A stretch of 46,434 nucleotides of DNA from an uncultured Aquimarina sp. (lineage in GTDB: Bacteria > Bacteroidota > Bacteroidia > Flavobacteriales > Flavobacteriaceae), in assembly GCA_947497175.1 (NCBI GenBank), contig CANMFM010000009.1:100348-146781 (forward strand), in the 5' to 3' direction. Shown here one piece after another: positions 1 through 8,579 of the stretch; the first letter of the stretch is position 1, and every line of letters begins with the position of its first letter. The translations under genes and the position numbers were made by a program. Below the pieces are notes generated by a model. It was not told the DNA's origin, made no database searches, and saw only the letters and a list, made by a program, of their open reading frames with translations.

Positions 1-2241
1 GGATCTGGCAAAACCCGAGTACTCACATATCGCATTGCTTATTTAATGCATCAAGGTGTTGATTCTTTCAATATTTTGTCATTAACGTTCACGAATAAGG
101 CAGCACGTGAGATGAAGAAACGTATTGCCAGCATTGTGGGACCTAGCGAAGCTAAGAACTTGTGGATGGGTACGTTTCACTCTATTTTTGCCAAAATTTT
201 GAGGTTTGAAGCTGATAAATTGGGATATCCTTCAAATTTTACAATATATGACACCCAGGATTCTCAACGATTAATAGCCTCTATTATTAAAGAAATGGGC
301 CTGGATAAGGATATCTATAAATATAAACAAGTATACTCACGCATTTCTTCGTATAAGAATAGTTTGATTACAGTGAAGGCCTATTTCCAAAACCCGGAGT
401 TGGTAGAGGCAGATGCTATGGCGAAACGTCCTAGAATGGGTGAGATATATCAAAATTATGTAGAACGTTGCTTCAAAGCAGGTGCCATGGATTTTGATGA
501 TCTATTACTAAAGACCAATGAGCTGTTAAATCGGTTTCCTGAAGTTTTGGCAAAATATCAAAATCGATTCCGATATATTTTAGTAGATGAGTATCAGGAT
601 ACCAACCACTCCCAATATCTAATTGTACGCGCTCTATCTGATAAATTTCAGAATATTTGTGTGGTTGGGGATGATGCACAGAGTATTTATGCCTTCCGAG
701 GGGCAAACATTAATAACATCCTGAATTTTCAGAGGGATTATGACAATGTACAACAATATCGCCTTGAGCAAAATTATAGATCAACAAAAAATATTGTTGA
801 AGCGGCAAACTCTATCATTGATAAAAATAAAACCAAATTGGATAAAGTAGTTTGGACCGCAAATGATCCCGGACCCAAAATTATTGTGAATAGATTATTG
901 ACTGATGGAGATGAAGGTAGGTTTGTTGCAAGTTCTATATTTGAAAATCAAATGCAGCATCAATTACCCAATGGGGACTTTGCAGTTCTTTATAGAACGA
1001 ATGCTCAATCCAGAGCTATAGAAGATGCATTGCGTAAAAGAGATATAAAATATCGAATTTATGGAGGGTTGTCATTCTACCAGCGCAAAGAAATCAAAGA
1101 TGTTTTGGCGTATCTGCGCCTGATCATTAATCCAAAAGATGAAGAGGCATTAAAGCGGGTGATAAACTATCCGGCAAGAGGTATAGGGGCTACAACAGTA
1201 GATAAATTGATTGTTGCAGCAAATCATTATGATCGTTCAATTTTTGAAGTAATTGAAAATTTAGACCGGATCAACCTGAAGATTAACAGTGGTACCAAAA
1301 CACGGTTAGAAAACTTCATGACAATGATTAAAAGTTTTCAGGTAACTAACCAAACATCTGATGCATTTGTATTGGCCGAAATGGTTGCTAAAAAAACTGG
1401 ATTGCTACAAGAGCTCAAGAAAGATGGTACACCAGAGGGGATAGCCCGTATAGAAAATATTGAAGAATTACTTAATGGTATTCGTGATTTTGTTGAAGGG
1501 CAAAAAGAATTAGCAGACGAAACAGGATCACTGGCAGAGTTTCTGGAAGATGTAGCACTGGCAACAGATTTGGATCAGGATACAGGAGATGATGATAGAG
1601 TAGCATTGATGACCATACATCTGGCAAAAGGATTAGAATTTCCTCATGTATACATTGTAGGTATGGAAGAAGATCTGTTTCCATCGGGTATGAGTATGAA
1701 TACCCGAAGTGAACTAGAAGAGGAACGAAGGTTGTTTTATGTGGCATTAACACGAGCAGAAAAACAAGCATATCTTACCTATACTCAATCTCGATACCGC
1801 TGGGGTAAACTGGTAGATGCAGAGCCAAGCCGATTCATTGAAGAGATAGATGATCAATATCTGGAATACATGACTCCGGTAGAAGGATATCGCTATAAAC
1901 CTTTAATAGATTCAGATATATTTGGAGAAGTAGATAAGAGTAAGTTAAGACTCAAAAAACCGATTTCTGGATCACCTCCACTGGCTCATAAACCCAATGA
2001 AGAACAACTGCGAAAATTACGTAAACTAAGGCCAACTTCTGACCAAGTAGCCAATGATACTAAAACAAACCTTTTTGATAATGATCTGGTACCCGGAACA
2101 GCAGTAGAGCATATGAGATTTGGTCGAGGTAAAATTCTTAAAATTGAAGGGGTTGGACAAGATAAAAAAGCGGAAATTCATTTTGAAAAAGGAGGAATTA
2201 AAAAGCTTCTGCTTCGTTTTGCCAAATTGAAAGTGCTTTAA
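1..2241 (+). CDS. uvrD: UvrD/PcrA-type superfamily 1 DNA helicase, 5' end cut by the window
   Basis: ATP-dependent 3'-5' DNA helicase for nucleotide excision and mismatch repair and for clearing replication obstacles. The frame is open from base 1 and begins inside the Walker A motif (GSGKT), so only about the first 20-30 residues are missing; the first ATG at 46 is internal. Visible motifs in order: TFTNKAAREMKKRI (motif Ia), LVDEYQDTN (Walker B, motif II), GDDAQSIYAFRGA (motif III), YRLEQNYRS (motif IV), MTIHLAKGLEFP (motif V, Leu where Ser/Ala is usual) and EERRLFYVALTRAE (motif VI). The last 50 or so residues (VPGTAVEHMRFGRGKI...) are the PcrA/UvrD C-terminal Tudor-like domain that contacts RNA polymerase in the family. 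The GNAT gene follows 11 bp downstream. Confidence 0.95.
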   Translation, partial: GSGKTRVLTYRIAYLMHQGVDSFNILSLTFTNKAAREMKKRIASIVGPSEAKNLWMGTFHSIFAKILRFEADKLGYPSNFTIYDTQDSQRLIASIIKEMGLDKDIYKYKQVYSRISSYKNSLITVKAYFQNPELVEADAMAKRPRMGEIYQNYVERCFKAGAMDFDDLLLKTNELLNRFPEVLAKYQNRFRYILVDEYQDTNHSQYLIVRALSDKFQNICVVGDDAQSIYAFRGANINNILNFQRDYDNVQQYRLEQNYRSTKNIVEAANSIIDKNKTKLDKVVWTANDPGPKIIVNRLLTDGDEGRFVASSIFENQMQHQLPNGDFAVLYRTNAQSRAIEDALRKRDIKYRIYGGLSFYQRKEIKDVLAYLRLIINPKDEEALKRVINYPARGIGATTVDKLIVAANHYDRSIFEVIENLDRINLKINSGTKTRLENFMTMIKSFQVTNQTSDAFVLAEMVAKKTGLLQELKKDGTPEGIARIENIEELLNGIRDFVEGQKELADETGSLAEFLEDVALATDLDQDTGDDDRVALMTIHLAKGLEFPHVYIVGMEEDLFPSGMSMNTRSELEEERRLFYVALTRAEKQAYLTYTQSRYRWGKLVDAEPSRFIEEIDDQYLEYMTPVEGYRYKPLIDSDIFGEVDKSKLRLKKPISGSPPLAHKPNEEQLRKLRKLRPTSDQVANDTKTNLFDNDLVPGTAVEHMRFGRGKILKIEGVGQDKKAEIHFEKGGIKKLLLRFAKLKVL

Positions 2242-2252
2242 AAAGTAATGTG

Positions 2253-2795
2253 ATGAGTCTATCGGTTAGAGAAATGAAAAAGGAGGATATTGATTTAATA
2301 GTAGATTATTTTATCAATGCAGATCCCGAATTTCTTACATCTATGGGAGCCGATAAAAATAAACTTCCTGATGCCATTGAATGGACTAAAAAACTAAATT
2401 TGGAATTGAAAAAATCCTATACCGATAAAGAGTTCTATTATATTATATGGTTACTGGATGAAATACCTGTAGGGCATTCAAACATTAATACGATTGCATA
2501 TGGAAAAACGGCGAAAATGCACCTACATCTATGGAAGAATAGCAAAAGAAAAAAAGGATTGGGAGCGGAGTTTTTGAAGAAAACGATTCCATTTTACTTT
2601 GAAAATTTTAAATTAGAAAAGTTAATTTGCGAACCTTATTCTGAAAATATTGCACCAAATAAAACGCTGGTAAAGATTGGGTTTGAGTTTATAAAAAAAT
2701 ATGAAACCATACCAGGCTGGATTAATTTTTTACAAAATGTAAATAGCTACGAATTGACCAAAGATCAATATCGTAGAATACACATGTCTAAGTGA
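2253..2795 (+). CDS. GNAT family N-acetyltransferase
   Basis: Acetyl-CoA-dependent acyltransferase of the GNAT fold, about 180 residues, substrate unknown. The N-terminal beta strand SLSVREMKKEDIDLIVDYF is the usual GNAT opening. The central WLLDEIPVGHSNINTI and the KKGLGAEFLKKTIPFYFENFKLEKLICEPYSENIAPNKTLVKIGFEFIKKY stretch (described here only by its ends) match the acetyl-CoA loop and the closing strands; the Q/RxxGxG/A loop appears as KKGLGAEF. A GTG directly before the ATG could extend it by one codon; I chose the ATG at 2253. It starts 11 bp after the helicase stop and may be co-transcribed with it. The family is clear, the substrate is not. Confidence 0.8.
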   Translation: MSLSVREMKKEDIDLIVDYFINADPEFLTSMGADKNKLPDAIEWTKKLNLELKKSYTDKEFYYIIWLLDEIPVGHSNINTIAYGKTAKMHLHLWKNSKRKKGLGAEFLKKTIPFYFENFKLEKLICEPYSENIAPNKTLVKIGFEFIKKYETIPGWINFLQNVNSYELTKDQYRRIHMSK

Positions 2796-2864
2796 CGAAA
2801 GCGGCATACTAAAAGCATGTTATTTTTATTATAATTTACAGTACATTTATACGAATATTTTTTT

Positions 2865-3485
2865 ATGGCAGAATTCATTAAAATATATGAAGAGAATCCT
2901 AACCCTCGCGAAATTCAAAGAGTAGTAAAATCTTTACGTGATGGAGGATTGATCATTTATCCAACAGACACTGTTTATGGATTAGGCTGTGATATTACTA
3001 ATAATAGAGCCCTAGAGCGTGTTGCGCAAATTAAAGGGGTAAAACTGGCTAAAGCTAATTTCTCTTTTATCTGCAAAGACCTAAGTAATCTTTCTGATTA
3101 TGTAAAGCAAATAGATAATAGTACATTCAAATTATTGAAAAGATCGCTTCCTGGCCCGTATACCTTTATTTTGCCTGGAAGTAATAACTTACCTACGGTT
3201 TTTAAGAAAAGGAAGACTGTGGGAATTCGTGTGCCTGATAATACTATCTGTACTGCTATAGTAGAAGAGTTGGGTAACCCTATTGTATCGACTTCTATTT
3301 ATGATGAAGATGAAGTTATTGAATATACGACCGATCCAGAATTAATACTGGAAAAATGGGATAAGTTAGTAGATATTGTAATTGATGGAGGCTATGGCGA
3401 TAACATCCCTTCTACGGTTATCGACTTAACCGAGTCTGAGCCCGTTTTACTTAGAGAAGGGAAGGGGAGTACGGATATAATTTAA
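2865..3485 (+). CDS. Sua5/YciO/YrdC/YwlC family protein, YciO-like
   Basis: Member of the threonylcarbamoyl-AMP synthase fold family. The 206-residue length and whole-protein pattern match E. coli YciO more than TsaC/Sua5: GGLIIYPTDTVYGLGCDI near residue 30, FSFICKDLSNLSDYV near 68, PGPYTFILPGS near 100, KTVGIRVPDN near 120, NPIVSTSI near 140 and PSTVIDLTESEPVLLREGKG at the C terminus. The classical KxR/SxN nucleotide motif of TsaC is only partly kept (region KGVKLAKANF). It probably binds RNA or nucleotide; whether it makes t6A is uncertain because YciO-type paralogues are much less active than TsaC in the published family work I know of. It stands alone, followed by the convergent AraC gene. 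Confidence 0.85.
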   Translation: MAEFIKIYEENPNPREIQRVVKSLRDGGLIIYPTDTVYGLGCDITNNRALERVAQIKGVKLAKANFSFICKDLSNLSDYVKQIDNSTFKLLKRSLPGPYTFILPGSNNLPTVFKKRKTVGIRVPDNTICTAIVEELGNPIVSTSIYDEDEVIEYTTDPELILEKWDKLVDIVIDGGYGDNIPSTVIDLTESEPVLLREGKGSTDII

Positions 3486-3516
3486 TTCAGGCATTTCCTC
3501 TTTAAAAAATATATCG

Positions 3517-4398
3517 TTAAGATACGGTGTATATCAATTCGTTTCTATATTCGCTGGGAGTTCTTCCTGTAAACTTTTTGAATAGTTTATTGAAATGGGA
3601 AAAGTTACTAAAACCACTTTCATAACAAATATCAGTAATACTTATTTGTTTTTCGTGTAACAGTTTTGCTGCATGTACCAGGCGATATTCATTTACAAAT
3701 TGTACAAAAGTTTTACCAGTGATTTTTTTAAAATATCTACAAAAACCAGGGACACTCATACTAACTTTATCTGCTATTTCGTCCAAAGGGATTGGTCTTG
3801 TAAACTCTTCCTGAACAAAATTGAAAATTAAATTGATTCTATTGTTATCCTGAATTTCAGTTTCTATAATAAACCCTTCTGCATTGAGGATGGTGTAATC
3901 TTTAGTTTTTGCCATTTCTTTCATTACCTGTAAGATTCCTATAAGTTTTTCAAAAGGATCAAGGTTTTTCAAAGATTCGATTTGTGCACCAATTCTTCTT
4001 TTGGTGTCTCCATGATATACAATTCCTTTTTTGGCCTGTGCTACTAATTTTCCTAGCGTATTCATTTCAGGAATTTGAAAAAAGGAGGCTCCTAAAAAAT
4101 CAGGTAACATCTGGATAATAGTCTCGCTACTATTGCCGGTAAAGCTATCTGTAAATCCACAATGAGGAAGGTTAGAGCCTATGAGCATTAGTGCTCCGTT
4201 ACGGTAATATGACATATGACTACCTATTTGCCTTTTACCTGTACCACCATTTACATATACAATTTCGATTTCGGGGTGATAATGCCATATCGGATCCTTG
4301 TTTATTTTCTCTTTGGAAAACGTTTCATAAAAAAAAGAGCTACCAAATTCTGGGACTATTTTTTCTAATGAGGGCTTTGCGTTATAAAATGTACTCAT
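3517..4398 (-). CDS. AraC-family transcriptional regulator with cupin sensor domain
   Basis: Two-domain regulator of 293 residues. The N-terminal part carries the cupin signature HYHPEIEIVYVNGG (residues ~40-53) with a following GALMLIGSNLPHCG, typical of ligand-sensing AraC proteins. The C-terminal ~100 residues hold two helix-turn-helix motifs: IPLDEIADKVSMSVPGFCRYFKK and the more conserved ISITDICYESGFSNFSHFNKLFKKFTGRTPSEYR. Proteins of this type often control sugar or aromatic compound use, but no catabolic gene is adjacent. The divergent neighbour is a secreted protein (4658), and the shared gap contains two TAACATTAA direct repeats that could be its operator. Ligand and targets are unknown. 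Confidence 0.9.
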   Translation of the reverse strand: MSTFYNAKPSLEKIVPEFGSSFFYETFSKEKINKDPIWHYHPEIEIVYVNGGTGKRQIGSHMSYYRNGALMLIGSNLPHCGFTDSFTGNSSETIIQMLPDFLGASFFQIPEMNTLGKLVAQAKKGIVYHGDTKRRIGAQIESLKNLDPFEKLIGILQVMKEMAKTKDYTILNAEGFIIETEIQDNNRINLIFNFVQEEFTRPIPLDEIADKVSMSVPGFCRYFKKITGKTFVQFVNEYRLVHAAKLLHEKQISITDICYESGFSNFSHFNKLFKKFTGRTPSEYRNELIYTVS

Positions 4399-4497
4399 TA
4401 CTATAAAAATTTATGGTTGTATACAATGACACGATCTTTGGTTATTAGGGTACTACCAAGTTTATGAAATTATTGTATTGCATTTGTTAAAAGAATG

Positions 4498-4534
4498 TAA
4501 CATTAACCTTAAAAATGTGTTAAATTAACATTAA
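4498..4534. promoter_or_regulatory. Direct repeats of TAACATTAA in the AraC / secreted-protein gap
   Basis: Two exact copies of TAACATTAA (4498-4506 and 4526-4534) lie 28 bp apart start to start, between the divergent AraC gene and the secreted protein gene. AraC-family regulators commonly bind direct repeats, so an operator is possible. The region is AT-rich and chance repeats are not excluded. Confidence 0.3.
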
Positions 4535-4589
4535 TATGGTTTTGCCGTTGTTTTGTAGGTTAAAATAGAACATATTTATGTAAATATAA

Positions 4590-4623
4590 TTGTATTTCAT
4601 AACATATTCTCATGGTAGATTTG
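4590..4623 (+). promoter_or_regulatory. Candidate Bacteroidota promoter for the 4658 gene
   Basis: A perfect TAnnTTTG -7 box (TAGATTTG, 4616-4623) with an upstream TTG at 4590-4592 and a 23-bp spacer, at the long end of the expected range. The predicted start lies around 4630, leaving a short leader before the ATG at 4658. Confidence 0.5.
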
Positions 4624-4657
4624 CAGTATAAATATTAACAACTAAAACTAGAACGTT

Positions 4658-5245
4658 ATGAAAAGAGTAATTAACCTATGCCTGCTTACATGTATTATTC
4701 TATTTAGTACAATTGTTAAAGCTTCAGATGTTTTATCTGTAAAAATTGAGAACTCTTCTACAATTAATGTTTCATTGTCTAATATAAGTCAAGGGCAGAA
4801 ATTGTATTTAAAAAATTATTCAGGAACGATACTATTCAATATTACATTAGATGCAATGTCTTCTTATAGAAAATATTTTAATATGAGTACTGTTGAAGAT
4901 GGTGTTTATTTTGTAGAAACTGAAACAGAATTTGATATCAAAGTAACTCCGGTATTAAAAAATACAAAAGGAGTGGCATTAATAAATAATTCTGCGGTTA
5001 CTGTATTTAAACCAAAAGTGAAGGTAGAAAATGCTATCGCAAAGGTATTGTTTACCAGATCTGAAAAATCTCCGCTTACTATTACTATATATGATGAAGA
5101 TGGAGTGTTATTATTTACTGAAAAAGCTAATAATGATGAATTAATTTTTCAGAGAACGTACAGTTTTTCTGATGTGCCATCGGGGAAGTATAGTATATAT
5201 TTTTCCTTAAAAGATAGACAGTTTATAAAAGAAGTTAGTATTTGA
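4658..5245 (+). CDS. Secreted beta-rich protein of unknown function
   Basis: A 195-residue protein with a clear Sec signal (MKRV then hydrophobic LCLLTCIILFSTIV, cleavage near VKA-SD). The mature part is beta-strand rich and seems to hold two related beta-sandwich units: one around residues 30-85 (LYLKNYSGTILFNITL ... VEDGVYFVETET) and one around residues 140-195 (ITIYDEDGVLLFTEKA ... VPSGKYSIYFSLKD). Both have the pattern 'strand - turn - GTILF/GVLLF - ... - GxYxxxxxx', which resembles DUF3244-like or T9SS C-terminal-like beta domains, but I cannot assign a family and it lacks an obvious KxYxx sorting tail. A strong terminator follows. Its regulator may be the divergent AraC protein. Confidence 0.75.
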   Translation: MKRVINLCLLTCIILFSTIVKASDVLSVKIENSSTINVSLSNISQGQKLYLKNYSGTILFNITLDAMSSYRKYFNMSTVEDGVYFVETETEFDIKVTPVLKNTKGVALINNSAVTVFKPKVKVENAIAKVLFTRSEKSPLTITIYDEDGVLLFTEKANNDELIFQRTYSFSDVPSGKYSIYFSLKDRQFIKEVSI

Positions 5246-5270
5246 TTGTTTTATTAACTTGACCACAATG

Positions 5271-5305
5271 CAAAAGGCAATACATCTGTATTGCCTTTTG
5301 TTTTT
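5271..5305 (+). terminator. Rho-independent terminator of the 4658 gene
   Basis: Perfect 14-bp inverted repeat CAAAAGGCAATACA / TGTATTGCCTTTTG (5271-5284 and 5287-5300) followed by a T run. Confidence 0.85.
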
Positions 5306-5316
5306 AATTTTTTCTA

Positions 5317-5347
5317 TAAAAAAACACCTTGATTAACGATCAAGGTG
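5317..5347 (-). terminator. Rho-independent terminator of the DUF5723-OmpA gene
   Basis: Stem CACCTTGAT / ATCAAGGTG (5325-5333 and 5339-5347) with a 5-nt loop; on the minus strand it is followed by seven Ts (A run 5318-5324). Confidence 0.85.
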
Positions 5348-5370
5348 CTTTTAGAATATATATTACATTT

Positions 5371-7449
5371 TTATTGTTTCACCAGATTAATTTCTACGCG
5401 CCTGTTTTGCGCTCTTCCCGCTCTGGTTTTATTCGTTGCAATTGGTCTATCTTCTCCATAACCGATTGCCGATAGTCTAAACTGATCGATTCCATTTTCT
5501 ATCAGATAATTTTTTACAGCATTAGCTCTAGAGTCTGATAACCTTTGATTAAGTTTTGCACTACCCGCGCTATCTGTATGACCTTCTACGGTAAACTTGG
5601 CGGTAGGGTACTCGTTAAGAATAGAAACGATGTCTTTAAGTACTTGATCAGATTCTGCTTTTATAGAAGACTTACCAGAATCAAATAAGATTGTTTTTGC
5701 ATATTCATTTAGTGTCTTTTGTACTTCTTCTGTCACTTCAGGACAACCATTATTAGCTACTGTTCCTGCAACATTAGGGCAATTATCATCTTTATCTAAT
5801 ACACCATCACCATCGCTATCTGGCCATGGGCATCCTTGATTTTCTGTAGGTCCTGCAACATTAGGACAGTTATCGTCTTTATCTAATAAACTATCTCCAT
5901 CAGTATCAGGCCATGGACAACCATCATTATCTACTTCTCCAGCTTCTTCTGGGCATCTATCATCTTTATCTAATACAGAATCTCCGTCGGTATCAGGCCA
6001 TGGGCAACCATAATTTTCTTCTGGCCCAGCTTTTTCAGGGCATTCATCTACCTTGTCTAAGACACCATCACCATCTTTATCTTTTGGTCTGGATTGGTAT
6101 ACTGGTACTTTAAGACCTACATATACATCAGCAGCTTTAGATTCATCACTAATAAGTAAGGATAATACAGATCCTGAACCTACATACAATGGTCCGGCTC
6201 TAAGTCCAGCTCCCCATTGAAAACCACTATGTTGAATAACACTTATAGGAGAGTAAAAACTAAACCATTTGCTTTCAAATCTCGGTGTCAAAGATACTAC
6301 ATTAGCAATTCTGCTTCTGTTTGTTTTTTCTTTTGAGGTAAGCGAAAAATCAGTATTTAGATTTAAATAAAACTTTTGGTTGATATTCCAATCGACATTG
6401 GCATGTAGTGCTGTTGGTAATACGGCTTTTTCGGCTTCAACAAGAATAGGGTTTCCATAAAATCTTTCTAATTCGTCGATATCAATATCCTCAAAATCAT
6501 TCTGTGTAAGTGTATTATTAAAATTGTATCTTTCTTCTGTACCATCATCATAAGAGATAGCCCCCAGGTCGGTTAAGGATAATCCAAATTTTAATACGTA
6601 TTTGTTAATGTCTTTTGGAGAAAAGACTTTTCCCTTACTATCAGTAGAAGTATATTCTTTATAATCTCGTCTCCACTCATATACAAAACCAAGATCAACA
6701 CCAATCCCAGTAGACCCGCTTACAATTTCTACATCTTCTAAATCTTCTTCCAGATTTTCACTATACCCATAGGCCGCTTCTCCTAGAGTAGTTACACTAC
6801 CATTTCCTGCTATAATTTCATTTGCATCAAATGAAACAGCTAAACCAGTACCTCTGGCATAAGTGGTTCCTAATCCTTGTAAATATTTTAAAGAAATACC
6901 TCCTTTTAAAAAATGTTCATCTTTGTTCATGAGGATTCTGGCATACGATATACCGACCTCTGCCCAGGCATGAGCATTGGCATATAAGTCTCCTTGATTT
7001 ACATTAAAGCTTATGTCATCATCCAGGTCATCAATCAAACTTTCTAAGGTTTCTCCGTTTACATCATTTACAGTATAGAAAGCTCTGGCTCTTGTAAATA
7101 CAGCAATAGAGTTTTTTTCATTGATATTAAACATAAATGCAGGACCTAATACGTCTACATTTCCAACCAAATTGTTTTGATCTTTTGGAAATCTTTTAGC
7201 ATCATCTTCAAACTCAAAATCATCATCAAAAAGATCACTAACGCTTACACCAAAATAATCATTTCCAGCAAAAGCGCTAACTCCAACCAGGTTGACGTCT
7301 GTTTTAAATCGTGAATCTACGATATTGGCGGGGTTGCTAATAACACCATGTACACCACTATAATTGTCGGTTAGAAAGCCCATATAAGATTGAGCTTTTA
7401 CAGAAAACATGAATACCAGAAATATTCCGGTAAGGATACGTTTTTTCAT
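5371..7449 (-). CDS. Outer-membrane DUF5723 protein with thrombospondin type 3 repeats and OmpA domain
   Basis: A 692-residue envelope protein. Residues 1-19 are a signal peptide ending in VKAQS. Residues ~20-455 resemble the DUF5723 beta-barrel-like region of Bacteroidota, starting YMGFLTDNYSGVHGVISNPAN. Residues ~455-570 contain four thrombospondin type 3 repeats of about 33 residues with acidic calcium loops (DKDGDGVLDKVDECP, DTDGDSVLDKDDRCP, DTDGDSLLDKDDNCP, DSDGDGVLDKDDNCP), each ending xxGCP. The last ~110 residues are an OmpA peptidoglycan-binding domain (FTVEGHTDSAGSAKLNQRLS ... RAQNRRVEINL). It probably links the outer membrane to the cell wall through a calcium-stiffened spacer. A candidate -7 box reads CAAATATA on the plus strand at 7481-7488. 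Confidence 0.9.
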   Translation of the reverse strand: MKKRILTGIFLVFMFSVKAQSYMGFLTDNYSGVHGVISNPANIVDSRFKTDVNLVGVSAFAGNDYFGVSVSDLFDDDFEFEDDAKRFPKDQNNLVGNVDVLGPAFMFNINEKNSIAVFTRARAFYTVNDVNGETLESLIDDLDDDISFNVNQGDLYANAHAWAEVGISYARILMNKDEHFLKGGISLKYLQGLGTTYARGTGLAVSFDANEIIAGNGSVTTLGEAAYGYSENLEEDLEDVEIVSGSTGIGVDLGFVYEWRRDYKEYTSTDSKGKVFSPKDINKYVLKFGLSLTDLGAISYDDGTEERYNFNNTLTQNDFEDIDIDELERFYGNPILVEAEKAVLPTALHANVDWNINQKFYLNLNTDFSLTSKEKTNRSRIANVVSLTPRFESKWFSFYSPISVIQHSGFQWGAGLRAGPLYVGSGSVLSLLISDESKAADVYVGLKVPVYQSRPKDKDGDGVLDKVDECPEKAGPEENYGCPWPDTDGDSVLDKDDRCPEEAGEVDNDGCPWPDTDGDSLLDKDDNCPNVAGPTENQGCPWPDSDGDGVLDKDDNCPNVAGTVANNGCPEVTEEVQKTLNEYAKTILFDSGKSSIKAESDQVLKDIVSILNEYPTAKFTVEGHTDSAGSAKLNQRLSDSRANAVKNYLIENGIDQFRLSAIGYGEDRPIATNKTRAGRAQNRRVEINLVKQ

Positions 7450-7480
7450 TTTTTCGAATTTAGATTTGGTTTTCAGCGAG

Positions 7481-7488
7481 CAAATATA
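7481..7488 (-). promoter_or_regulatory. Candidate -7 box of the DUF5723-OmpA gene
   Basis: CAAATATA on the plus strand is TATATTTG on the minus strand, an exact TAnnTTTG, 32 bp upstream of the start. I see no clear TTG at the -33 position. Confidence 0.4.
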
Positions 7489-7566
7489 TCTTAAATTTTT
7501 AATATTCGAGCTTGATTAAAGTCTTGATAGTGTATTTACGGCATTATATATGGTTTAGGCATACAT

Positions 7567-7597
7567 AAAAAAAGGGTTACCCATGCAGGTAACCCTT
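7567..7597 (-). terminator. Rho-independent terminator of the OmpA lipoprotein gene
   Basis: Stem AAGGGTTACC / GGTAACCCTT (7572-7581, 7588-7597), loop CATGCA, followed on the minus strand by a T run. Confidence 0.85.
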
Positions 7598-7619
7598 CTT
7601 GTCTTATTTTTGATAGAAT

Positions 7620-8486
7620 CTAGTTTCCTCCTTGCGAAGCTTTTTTCATCCCATCTTCGATCATATTATAGAATTGATCTAACTTAGGTAGCACAACAAT
7701 TCTTGTACGTCTGTTTTTTGCTTTGTTCGCCGCTGTATCATTTGATGCAACAGGTACATAGTGACTTCTACCAGCTGCAGTCATACGCTTAGGATCTACT
7801 TTGAAGTCGTTTTGTAATACTCTTACTACTGATGTAGCTCGTTTTACACTAAGATCCCAATTGTCAAGTAACACTTTGTTCTTGATAGGTACATTATCCG
7901 TATGTCCCTCTACTAAAAATTCGATATCTGGTTTGTCGTTAACAACTTTTGCAACTTTACCTAATACTTCTCTTGCTCTGGCAGATACATTATAGCTTCC
8001 ACTTTTGAAAAGTAACTTGTCAGAAATTGATACATAAACAACACCTTTTTCTACATTGATTTCGATATCTTCATCAGCAAGATTTCCTAAAGCTCCCTTC
8101 AAACTGGTAACAAGAGCTAAGGTTACTGAATCTTTTTTAGTCAGTGCATCCTGCATTGTCTTTATCTGCATGTCTTTTTCTTTGATGCTTTCTAAAGATT
8201 TTTCGAGATTTTCAGCCTCTTTAGTAGAAAGCGTAGCCAAATTACCAACGTTATTTAGTAATGCAGAGTTTTGGTTCTTGAGATTTGACACCTGGTCTTG
8301 TAATACTTTAAGTTGTGAAGTAGAACTTGCTTTTTCTTCTAAACAACTATTCAACTTAACCGTAGCTGTATTTAATAGATCTTCAGTTTCTTTTTGCTTG
8401 GCTTCCAGTTCGGAAAATTTCTTTTGTGATACACAAGAAGATAATAATACCGCCATAGAGGCTCCAATAATCATTACTTTTTTCAT
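7620..8486 (-). CDS. OmpA-family lipoprotein with coiled-coil spacer
   Basis: 288 residues. An SPII lipobox (VLLSSC, Cys18) is followed by a coiled-coil of roughly residues 24-120 (KKFSELEAKQKETEDLLNTA and onwards) and a C-terminal OmpA domain with LVEGHTDNVPIKN, NWDLSVKRATSVVRVLQ and KAKNRRTRIVVLPK. OmpA-domain lipoproteins of this type anchor the outer membrane to peptidoglycan (Pal/MotB-like fold). It is a paralogue of the gene at 39214: same lipobox context (SCVSQKK / SCVSKKK), coiled coil, and NWDLSVKRATS block. It lies just downstream of the glycosyltransferase on the same strand, 93 bp away. A minus-strand TAATTTTG (8525-8532) is a candidate -7 box. Confidence 0.9.
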   Translation of the reverse strand: MKKVMIIGASMAVLLSSCVSQKKFSELEAKQKETEDLLNTATVKLNSCLEEKASSTSQLKVLQDQVSNLKNQNSALLNNVGNLATLSTKEAENLEKSLESIKEKDMQIKTMQDALTKKDSVTLALVTSLKGALGNLADEDIEINVEKGVVYVSISDKLLFKSGSYNVSARAREVLGKVAKVVNDKPDIEFLVEGHTDNVPIKNKVLLDNWDLSVKRATSVVRVLQNDFKVDPKRMTAAGRSHYVPVASNDTAANKAKNRRTRIVVLPKLDQFYNMIEDGMKKASQGGN

Positions 8487-8524
8487 TAGAAAATTTGTTT
8501 TAAGTCTTATTCAGGTTTATAACT

Positions 8525-8532
8525 CAAAATTA
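8525..8532 (-). promoter_or_regulatory. Candidate -7 box of the OmpA lipoprotein gene
   Basis: CAAAATTA on the plus strand reads TAATTTTG on the minus strand, an exact TAnnTTTG, 39 bp before the start. The nearest TTG upstream (8547-8549) gives only a 14-bp spacer. Confidence 0.35.
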
Positions 8533-8579
8533 TTAAAAATGTGACGCAATGTTCGTGCATTAACAATAATTTAATGTAT

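Noticed and set aside
5750..6080. Regular repeats that could look like a CRISPR or minisatellite
   Set aside because: They are the four thrombospondin type 3 repeats in the coding sequence, with conserved protein pattern (DxDGDxxxDxxDxCP).
8056..8544. Long plus-strand open frame opposite the OmpA lipoprotein gene
   Set aside because: Antisense to a clear gene with signal peptide and OmpA domain; the frame is rich in Ser/Phe with no family pattern.
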